Below are positions 1 through 5,047 of a stretch of DNA of 5,047 nt, in pieces. The DNA is from an uncultured Woeseiaceae bacterium (GTDB lineage: Bacteria; Pseudomonadota; Gammaproteobacteria; Steroidobacterales; Woeseiaceae): contig CALZHX010000021.1 of assembly GCA_945787435.1 (NCBI GenBank), positions 1-5,047 on the forward strand. The letters run 5' to 3'. The notes beneath the pieces were generated by a model. It made no database searches. It had not been told where the DNA came from and saw nothing but the letters and a program-made list of their open reading frames with translations. Position numbers and translations under genes: made by a program. Within the stretch, counting starts at the first letter, position 1; every line of letters begins with the position of its first letter.

Positions 1-1471
1 ACCCGGTGTCCACGAGCAGCGCGGTGAGCACATAGGCGTTGGGCGAGCCCACGGCCGGATGCAGGGCCACATGCCGTATGCCGTCATGATCTGACAGTGC
101 CTCACGAACAGACCCCGCCGCCCGCAATCCCGGCAGCGGATCATCGCCGCCGACCGCAACCAGCACGCGCAGCGGCGAAAAAACGTAAAACTCGTCCTCG
201 AACAAATTGAGCGCCGACGAAAAAGGCGCGTTGTCTGGAATAAAGGCGCGAGGGTTCGACTTAACCGTCAGCAAAGGCACGCAGAGCGCGCCGCCGAGCA
301 ACGCAAGAACAAGTAACGCACTGATGGCAGCTCGCCAGGCTGCGAGCCCACGGGACAGGAGGTCGAACAGCGCCGACGGTCTGCGGCCACTGCTCGTCCC
401 GGACAGGTAAAGACGCAGCAGGAGCGGCGCAGCGAGCAGCACTAACAGAAAAACAATGATTAGTGCAGCGGCCGACAACAGGCCGAGGTTTGCGATGGGC
501 AGCAACTCGTTGAAGCCAAGCGACGCGAGTGCGATCGCCGTCGTCAGCGTGCTGTAAAAGAAGGGTGGCCCGACACGCTGCAGCGTGGTTCGAACGATGA
601 CATCACGGTCACGCTCCTTATCGGCCTGAGCGGATGACTTCGCAAGAAAATGACAGCTATTAGCAAGCCCGACAATCAACACAACGGGCAGTGCGATCAG
701 GGTAACGAGGTTGATAGTGATCCCCATCGAAGAAAACAACGCGAATGTTGTAACGGTAGACGCGAAACTTGCGAAAAAAGGAAGAAGCAGGGCGCGCCAG
801 TCGCCGAAAGCCATGTAGAGGGCGAGCAGCGTAACGGCGACAATGACCGGAATCAGCAGGCGAAGGTCTTCGCCCAGGGCTTCCGCAACGTCTTTCTCGA
901 GCTGCGCACCGGCGAGCACAGTAATGTCACTGTACAGTTCTTCAGGGGAATGCCTGTCGATAACTTCAAGTGCGACACGTTCGAGCTCTTCCGGCAGCGA
1001 GATCACGGCCAGAAAGCGCGCGCCCGACTGACTTATGATCGTTGTAGCCTCCGGGTTTTCACGCAGCACGCTGAGTAGCGACGCAATCGGGTCTGATTCA
1101 TTAAGGTCGTAAACGAACAACTGGTCGCGGGCTGTATCGACGGAATGCACGACGAGTCGCTCGCTTACCGCGGCCAGCGCACCCCGCAGTCTTGCCAGGT
1201 CGTCGAAGACCTGGCCGATCGAAACACTCCGTGGCGTGAAGATTATCGCGACAGTGGTTTCACCGCCCGCCGCGGCCGTAATCCGGCGCGCTATCTCGAG
1301 ACGCTCAATGGAGCCAGAAAGCTGATTGACCATGGAGCCCTCAATGACGGGCGTCCGAATGAAGGCGGCCAGCACGGCAAGCAAAACGACCGCGAGCATA
1401 GCGGCCACACCGGGCCGATCTGCGATCCAGCCAAGCAAACCGATCCAGCGATGTTGTCTCGTCGCCCGCAT
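1..1471 (-). CDS. RND-superfamily / MMPL-type predicted exporter, N-terminal 490 residues (3' end outside window)
   Basis: This is an open minus-strand frame from an ATG at 1471 to the window edge with no stop, so the C-terminal part is missing; family members are usually about 750-850 residues. I translated it by hand. There is a cytoplasmic N-terminus, TM1 at about residues 22-38, and a periplasmic domain at about 40-200. A helix cluster follows at about 204-221, 226-247, 251-276, 303-320 and 328-354, then a seventh helix at 381-400. A second periplasmic loop then opens with SNPRAFIPDNAPF, typical of the second half of RND repeats. The segment from 291 to 350 (RTTLQRVGPPFFYSTLTTA, then ASLGF) matches the conserved TM4-TM6 signature of MMPL/SSD-type exporters. 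The family moves lipids, hydrophobic compounds or other substrates across the inner membrane using the proton gradient; the substrate here is unknown. The TM4 motif reads GLANSCHFL, where relatives usually have Asp (GVADSIHLL-like), so N271 replaces the expected ionisable residue. No strong Shine-Dalgarno precedes 1471. An in-frame TTG at 1493-1495 is a possible but less likely start. Family assignment is firm; function is open. Confidence 0.9.
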   Translation of the reverse strand, partial: MRATRQHRWIGLLGWIADRPGVAAMLAVVLLAVLAAFIRTPVIEGSMVNQLSGSIERLEIARRITAAAGGETTVAIIFTPRSVSIGQVFDDLARLRGALAAVSERLVVHSVDTARDQLFVYDLNESDPIASLLSVLRENPEATTIISQSGARFLAVISLPEELERVALEVIDRHSPEELYSDITVLAGAQLEKDVAEALGEDLRLLIPVIVAVTLLALYMAFGDWRALLLPFFASFASTVTTFALFSSMGITINLVTLIALPVVLIVGLANSCHFLAKSSAQADKERDRDVIVRTTLQRVGPPFFYSTLTTAIALASLGFNELLPIANLGLLSAAALIIVFLLVLLAAPLLLRLYLSGTSSGRRPSALFDLLSRGLAAWRAAISALLVLALLGGALCVPLLTVKSNPRAFIPDNAPFSSALNLFEDEFYVFSPLRVLVAVGGDDPLPGLRAAGSVREALSDHDGIRHVALHPAVGSPNAYVLTALLVDTG

Positions 1472-1482
1472 ATCTATTCGAG

Positions 1483-1494
1483 TGTACCTGTACA
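1483..1494. promoter_or_regulatory. Short dyad TGTAC-CT-GTACA in the divergent gap (possible operator)
   Basis: The 23-bp gap between the two divergent start codons (1472-1494) contains a 5+5 bp inverted repeat with a 2-bp spacer, ending one base before the plus-strand ATG. Its symmetry and central position suit a dimeric repressor site controlling both genes. A dyad this short can arise by chance, however, and no known regulator motif is recognised. Clear -35/-10 pairs are not visible, so any promoters must overlap the coding starts. Confidence 0.3.
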
Positions 1495-2442
1495 ATGGCG
1501 ACGATGGCCCGCAAGCGATTACTCATTCACACCCTGTTTCTTTTCCTGTTGCCGATAGTTGTGGCTTGGTTCGGCTTTGGTACCGCCTCTGCAATCGCGC
1601 TCGTCCTGATGATGCTCGCGTGGCGCTGGCTCATCGTTCTCAGTGGCATCCTTGCGCCCGAGAAAACACCGCCGGTCGTGCTGGAATCGATCGCTGTCAG
1701 TCACTTTGTGGAAAAAGCGCGCTGGTGCCTGGACCGGCTCGGCATCGATTACGTGGAGCGCCAGAACGCGGCGACCCTGGGCGCGTACTTCACCGGGCGA
1801 TCCGTACCGCAGCTACGCGTGCGAACCGGCATCGTGCAGAGCATAATTGGCAACTCGCCGGAAATACTGCGGTTCCTGTGGGGCAATTACTCGGTGTCGA
1901 TGGCCGATACCGTCGACTTTCTCGAGCCGACTGAAGATAGGTTGGCGCTCGAAAAGCGCCTCGACCAATACGGCCGCTTTCTGCAGGTGTGTCTTTACCA
2001 TCACGTCCTCAACGATCGTCAGCTGACATTGGGCATATGGGGCGTGAATAATCCCGAGATCCCCGCCTGGCAACGTCCCATCTTGCGGCTGTTGTTCCCG
2101 GTGCTTGCTGTGCTCGTTCGGCGCAGCTTCCGGATCAACGAAGCCCACTACTCAAAAGCAGTCCTGTTTATCGACGAGTTGCTCGCCGACATCGACACAC
2201 AGCTAGCCGATGGGCGCGCCTCGATTCTTGGCGGCGATACGGTTAACTACACTGATATTACGTTTGCAGCATTCTCGGCGCTCTGGATGCAGCCTGAGGG
2301 CTACGGCGGTGGCAAGGCGGAACTTTGTCGCATTGATCGGGATCAAATGCCTTCAATGATGCGTGCAGATATCGAGCGCTGGGTAGAGGACCATCCCAAA
2401 GCCACCACATTTGTAGAACGAATGTACGCAGAGCACCGTTGA
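1495..2442 (+). CDS. Membrane-anchored glutathione S-transferase-fold protein
   Basis: This is a complete 315-residue protein. Residues 9-51 form two hydrophobic helices (about 9-27 and 30-51) after a short basic N-terminus (MARKR). A GST N-terminal thioredoxin-like domain follows at about 61-135. It shows the active-site region AVSHFVEKARW (S69 is a candidate catalytic or glutathione-contacting residue), the cis-proline strand GRSVPQL (P105), and NSPEILRFL, matching the glutathione gamma-glutamyl-binding Ser motif (S121). The all-helical GST C-terminal domain spans about 145-312 and includes LGGDTVNYTDITFA (equivalent to the usual SLADI capping motif, D254) and a C-terminal FVERMYAEHR. Classical bacterial GSTs are soluble and about 200-230 residues; the extra length here is mostly the membrane anchor and a long linker in the helical domain. 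GSTs conjugate or reduce electrophiles with glutathione, but many GST-fold proteins have other roles, and activity is not shown here. The ATG at 1495 is used; an in-frame ATG at 1504 is equally plausible, and neither has a strong Shine-Dalgarno. The gene is divergent from the exporter and 13 bp upstream of the lipoprotein gene. Confidence 0.85.
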   Translation: MATMARKRLLIHTLFLFLLPIVVAWFGFGTASAIALVLMMLAWRWLIVLSGILAPEKTPPVVLESIAVSHFVEKARWCLDRLGIDYVERQNAATLGAYFTGRSVPQLRVRTGIVQSIIGNSPEILRFLWGNYSVSMADTVDFLEPTEDRLALEKRLDQYGRFLQVCLYHHVLNDRQLTLGIWGVNNPEIPAWQRPILRLLFPVLAVLVRRSFRINEAHYSKAVLFIDELLADIDTQLADGRASILGGDTVNYTDITFAAFSALWMQPEGYGGGKAELCRIDRDQMPSMMRADIERWVEDHPKATTFVERMYAEHR

Positions 2443-2444
2443 CC

Positions 2445-2453
2445 GGAACAGGA
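2445..2453 (+). promoter_or_regulatory. Purine-rich ribosome-binding region for the small lipoprotein gene
   Basis: GGAACAGGA lies between the GST-like stop codon (2440-2442) and the ATG at 2456. The AGGA core is only 2 nt from this ATG, while the GGAA part sits about 7 nt away. It favours the 2456 start over the in-frame ATG at 2471, which has an AGGA directly abutting it. The short gap suggests translational coupling to the upstream gene. Confidence 0.45.
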
Positions 2454-2455
2454 CG

Positions 2456-2887
2456 ATGAGAACAACAGGAATGAAAATAGCCGCCGTCAGCGCCGCATTT
2501 TTTCTGGCAGCCTGTGCGTCGCAGGATGAACAGCCCGAGGCGTCAACGCAGGATGTGAACCAGGCCGTCAGGGACTTTATCGACCTCAGAGAGCTGGAGG
2601 AGCTAAACGCGTTGCAGTCGGGAACGAGTGATAGTTGGCGACAAGTCAATGAGAAGTTCATTATCTACAGCGGCCGCCGGGTCACTTTCCTGATCGAGTT
2701 CGGCCGGCGCTGTTACGAGCTGAATGACAATACGCGCATTGTACCGGACAGGCGCACGGACTCGAACACGATTAGCGCCAGGTTCGACACGATTCGCGGA
2801 TGTCGCATCGCCAGGATATACGGGCTTACCGAGGACGAGGCCGCCGAGCTTGAGAACATCGGCGAGGCGCCCGGCAGCCGCAACTAG
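2456..2887 (+). CDS. Small lipoprotein resembling the DUF6491 family
   Basis: This is a complete 143-residue protein of unknown function. The N-terminus is a lipoprotein signal peptide: basic start (MRTTGMK), hydrophobic core, then lipobox LAAC with the lipidated Cys at residue 20. Ala at +2 rather than Asp suggests sorting to the outer membrane. The mature part starts with an acidic, Gln-rich linker (21-33). A compact domain follows at about 36-133, with VRDFIDLRELEEL, a central W61, FIIYSGRR at 68-75, EFGRRCYEL at 81-89 and DTIRGCRIARIYGLT at 111-125. Cys86 and Cys116 are the only cysteines in the mature domain and could form a periplasmic disulfide. From memory, this layout (W, then Y..LVEF..RC, then D.IRGCRI..I) fits DUF6491, a family of small proteobacterial lipoproteins with no assigned role; a profile search would settle it. 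The gene probably shares a transcript with the GST-like gene 13 bp upstream. An alternative start at 2471 gives a 15-residue signal and the same mature protein. Confidence 0.8.
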   Translation: MRTTGMKIAAVSAAFFLAACASQDEQPEASTQDVNQAVRDFIDLRELEELNALQSGTSDSWRQVNEKFIIYSGRRVTFLIEFGRRCYELNDNTRIVPDRRTDSNTISARFDTIRGCRIARIYGLTEDEAAELENIGEAPGSRN

Positions 2888-2942
2888 ACCAGTAAGAACC
2901 GGTCTATTGACTACCATGGCGGACCCATCCGCACGAATAGAC

Positions 2943-2957
2943 GGCGCTGCCAGCGCC
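2943..2957 (+). repeat. GC-rich inverted repeat / hairpin upstream of the M13 peptidase gene
   Basis: GGCGCTGCCAGCGCC is a 7+7 bp inverted repeat around a single base. As RNA it would fold with a 6-bp stem and GCC loop. It lies 9 nt upstream of the Shine-Dalgarno and is not followed by a T-run, so it is not a standard intrinsic terminator. It could be an mRNA-stability or attenuation element, a protein-binding site, or chance in GC-rich DNA. Confidence 0.4.
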
Positions 2958-2966
2958 GCGATAAAT

Positions 2967-2971
2967 GAGGG
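2967..2971 (+). promoter_or_regulatory. Shine-Dalgarno fixing the GTG start of the M13 peptidase
   Basis: GAGGG lies 7 nt before the GTG at 2979. It is the best ribosome-binding site in the window and sits exactly where a start would yield a proper lipoprotein signal peptide. It decides against the in-frame upstream ATGs at 2724 and 2916. Confidence 0.8.
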
Positions 2972-2978
2972 AAAAATT

Positions 2979-5024
2979 GTGAACAAACTAATTATTGCCG
3001 CCACGGCGCTTGTGGTCCTGACTGCGTGTGGGCAGGAGCCGGCAACAGGGGGCGCCACCGAGGAGGCGCCGGCGCTGCGCTCCGGAATCGACACCTCGTA
3101 TATCGATCCGGACGTTCGACCTGGAGACGATTTCTTCGCACATGTGAACGGCAAGTGGGTAGCAGAATTCGAGCTGCCGGCCGACAAGTCGAACTATGGC
3201 ACCTTTACGATGTTGCGCGACAAGTCGCAGGAAGACGTGATGGCCATCATCGACATGGCGGCAACCGGTGACTTCGCCAAGGGCACCGACGAACAGAAGG
3301 TTGGCGACCTGTACAAATCGTATCTCGATATGGAAACGCGCAATGCGCGCGGTATCGAGCCGCTGCAGCCGGAGCTGGATCGCATCGCCGCGATTTCGAG
3401 CCACGACGAACTCGCGAGCTACTTCGCCGGCGCCATCAGGCGCGGCTACGGCATGCCGTTTGTGTTGTTCCAGGTTGGTGACATGAAGGACCCGGGCAAC
3501 TACGGCGTGTATACATACCAGGCCGGGCTCGGCCTGCCTGACCGCGAGTACTACTTCAACGAGGACGAAAAGTCGAAGGGGCTGCGCGAGCAGTACGTCG
3601 CACATATTGAAAAAATGTTTGATCTTGCCGGCTTCGACAACGGCGCCGCAGCCGCAGAAGCCGTGATGGCGCTTGAAACGCGCATCGCCGGCTCGCACAT
3701 GACCAAGGAAAAGGCGCGCGACTGGGCGAATAACTACAACAAGGTCGCAACCAACGAGCTCGGCTCGGTCATGCCGGCCTTCAACTGGGACGGTTTCCTC
3801 GCCGAAGCGGGTGCGAGCGACCTCGACGGTCTAATCATCCTGCAAACCGATTACATGGGTGAGCTCGATACCGCTATCCAGGAAACCGATCTCGACACAT
3901 GGAAGACCTACCTGAACTGGACAGCCCTTAACACGAAGGCATCACTGCTGAGCGCGGAACTGGACCAGCAGAACTTCGCGTTCTACAGCACAACGCTCAG
4001 GGGCATCGAAGAGCAGGAAGAAGACTGGCGGCGCGCCGTGAGCACCGTGAACGGCACGCTGGGCGAAGTTATTGGCAAGGTTTACGTCAAGAATCATTTC
4101 CCGCCTGAGGCCAAGGAACGCATGCTGGAGCTTGTCGGCAACCTGGTCTCCGCTTACGAGAAGAGCATTAAGGAGCTCGACTGGATGGGCGAAGAAACGA
4201 AAGCCCAAGCGCTGGAAAAGCTGTACAAGTTCGAACCGAAGATCGGTTACCCGGATGAGTGGCGCGACTACTCTGCTCTCGACATTGAAAGCAACGACCT
4301 GTTCGGCAATATTGAGCGCGCGTCACTGGCCGAGTATCAACGACAACTCGATCGTCAGGGCGGCCCGGTGGATCGCACTGAATGGGGAATGATGCCGCAG
4401 ACAGTTAACGCGTCATACAACCCAACGATGAACCAGATCACCTTCCCTGCTGCAATTCTGCAGCCGCCGTTCTTCGATCTCGAAGCGGACGATGCCGTGA
4501 ACTATGGTGCTATTGGCGCCGTCATCGGTCACGAAATTGGCCACGGCTTCGACGACAAAGGCAGCACGTTTGACGGCGACGGCGCGTTGCGCAACTGGTG
4601 GACGGAGGAAGACCGTGCCGAGTTTGAGAAACGTACTGGCGCGCTCGTCGACCAGTACTCGGCGTATGCACCGTTCGACGACCTTAATGTTAACGGTGAA
4701 TTCACGCCCGGCGAGAACATTGGGGACTTCGGCGGCATGAGTATTGGCCTGCTTGCCTACAAGATGTCTCTCGAAGGTGAGGAGCCACCCGTGATTGATG
4801 GTTATACAGGCGAGCAGCGCGCACTGCTCGGCTGGGCTCAGGTGTGGCGGCGCGAATACCGCGACGAAGAGCTGCGCCGTCGCATCGCCACAGACCCGCA
4901 CTCCCTGGCCGAGTATTGTGTCAACGGCATCGTGCGCAACGTACCCGAGTTCTACGAAGCATTTAACGTGCAGGAGGGCGACGCGCTGTACCTGTCGCCC
5001 GAAGAGCGCGTAAAGATCTGGTAG
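2979..5024 (+). CDS. M13 family (neprilysin/PepO-like) zinc metallopeptidase lipoprotein
   Basis: This is a complete 681-residue protein, the usual length for bacterial M13 enzymes, which cleave oligopeptides rather than folded proteins. The GTG start gives a lipoprotein signal (MNKLIIAATALVVLTAC, lipidated Cys17, Gly at +2). The enzyme is therefore probably anchored to the outer membrane facing the periplasm, or surface-exposed. The M13 N-terminal domain begins near residue 36 with GIDTSYIDPDVRPGDDFF and NGKW and runs to about 430. The catalytic domain starts near 470. Its NASY motif (N477, A478) matches the neprilysin Asn542-Ala543 substrate-backbone contact. HEIGH supplies zinc ligands H518 and H522 and general base E519. 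ENIGD supplies the third ligand E579 and D583. DPHS supplies H641, equivalent to His711. The protein ends VKIW, as typical M13 proteins do. The position of neprilysin Arg717 is Cys (C647), the only cysteine in the mature chain. The zinc site is intact, so hydrolytic activity is likely, possibly with altered specificity. In-frame ATGs upstream (2724, 2916) would bury the signal peptide and are rejected. The gene follows the lipoprotein gene by 91 bp. Confidence 0.95.
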   Translation: MNKLIIAATALVVLTACGQEPATGGATEEAPALRSGIDTSYIDPDVRPGDDFFAHVNGKWVAEFELPADKSNYGTFTMLRDKSQEDVMAIIDMAATGDFAKGTDEQKVGDLYKSYLDMETRNARGIEPLQPELDRIAAISSHDELASYFAGAIRRGYGMPFVLFQVGDMKDPGNYGVYTYQAGLGLPDREYYFNEDEKSKGLREQYVAHIEKMFDLAGFDNGAAAAEAVMALETRIAGSHMTKEKARDWANNYNKVATNELGSVMPAFNWDGFLAEAGASDLDGLIILQTDYMGELDTAIQETDLDTWKTYLNWTALNTKASLLSAELDQQNFAFYSTTLRGIEEQEEDWRRAVSTVNGTLGEVIGKVYVKNHFPPEAKERMLELVGNLVSAYEKSIKELDWMGEETKAQALEKLYKFEPKIGYPDEWRDYSALDIESNDLFGNIERASLAEYQRQLDRQGGPVDRTEWGMMPQTVNASYNPTMNQITFPAAILQPPFFDLEADDAVNYGAIGAVIGHEIGHGFDDKGSTFDGDGALRNWWTEEDRAEFEKRTGALVDQYSAYAPFDDLNVNGEFTPGENIGDFGGMSIGLLAYKMSLEGEEPPVIDGYTGEQRALLGWAQVWRREYRDEELRRRIATDPHSLAEYCVNGIVRNVPEFYEAFNVQEGDALYLSPEERVKIW

Positions 5025-5047
5025 CTGAGCTGGGATCGGCCCGGTTA

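Noticed and set aside
650..1078. Plus-strand 142-codon open frame
   Set aside because: It is antisense to the RND exporter; the composition is low-complexity polar with no family signature, while the minus-strand frame reads as a clear transporter.
1491..1496. TACAAT as a -10 box for the GST-like gene
   Set aside because: It overlaps the ATG at 1495, would place the transcript start about at the second ATG, and has no -35 match at 16-18 bp upstream.
1145..1934. Plus-strand open frames of 137 and 202 codons around the divergent gap
   Set aside because: They lie antisense to the exporter and out of frame with the GST-like gene. Both run across the gap without domains or signal features, as expected of GC-rich shadow frames.
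2907..2912. TTGACT as a -35 box for the M13 gene
   Set aside because: There is no acceptable -10 hexamer at 16-18 bp; the nearest AT-rich hexamer (around 2935-2940) is about 22 bp away.
2943..2957. Intrinsic terminator after the small lipoprotein gene
   Set aside because: The hairpin is real but is followed by GCGATAAATGAGG rather than a T-run, and it sits closer to the next start than to the preceding stop.
2603..3698. Minus-strand open frames of 194 and 236 codons
   Set aside because: They are antisense to the lipoprotein and M13 genes, whose frames carry diagnostic motifs; no recognisable protein features are seen in the antisense frames.
4413..4901. Minus-strand 162-codon open frame
   Set aside because: It is antisense to the catalytic domain of the M13 peptidase, including HEIGH and ENIGD; a shadow of strong codon bias.
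5025..5047. Terminator or new gene after the M13 stop
   Set aside because: Only 23 bases remain and they show no hairpin with a T-run and no start with a ribosome-binding site.

Overview
The window has about 57% GC by eye and is densely coding. It carries one gene truncated by the window edge on the minus strand and three intact genes on the plus strand. The protein families (an RND/MMPL-type exporter, a GST-fold protein, a small DUF6491-like lipoprotein and an M13 metallopeptidase lipoprotein with bacterial lipoboxes) point to a Gram-negative bacterium. A gammaproteobacterium, perhaps of a marine or Xanthomonadales-like lineage, is most likely. That taxonomic guess is inferred from family content only; there is no rRNA or other marker gene here.

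Layout. Positions 1-1471 (minus strand) hold the N-terminal 490 residues of a predicted RND-superfamily/MMPL exporter, whose C-terminal part lies beyond position 1. A 23-bp divergent gap follows, with a short dyad (1483-1494). Positions 1495-2442 (plus) encode a glutathione S-transferase-fold protein with an unusual N-terminal two-helix membrane anchor. Thirteen bases later, 2456-2887 encodes a small lipoprotein resembling the DUF6491 family. A 91-bp gap with a GC-rich hairpin leads to 2979-5024, a complete M13 (neprilysin/PepO-like) zinc metallopeptidase made as a lipoprotein from a GTG start. The last 23 bases (5025-5047) show nothing identifiable.

How the genes fit together. All four products are predicted to be in or attached to the cell envelope. 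The GST-like gene and the small lipoprotein gene are probably co-transcribed. The peptidase may be part of the same unit or may have its own promoter. The exporter is transcribed away from them and may share control through the tiny divergent gap. No mobile element, CRISPR array, RNA gene or recognisable defence system is visible.

The most notable points are substitutions at normally conserved functional positions in otherwise well-preserved proteins. In the exporter, the TM4 Asp is Asn (N271). In the peptidase, the position of the neprilysin substrate-binding Arg717 is Cys (C647). The membrane-anchored GST architecture is also unusual. I do not see convincing evidence of a wholly new multi-gene system.
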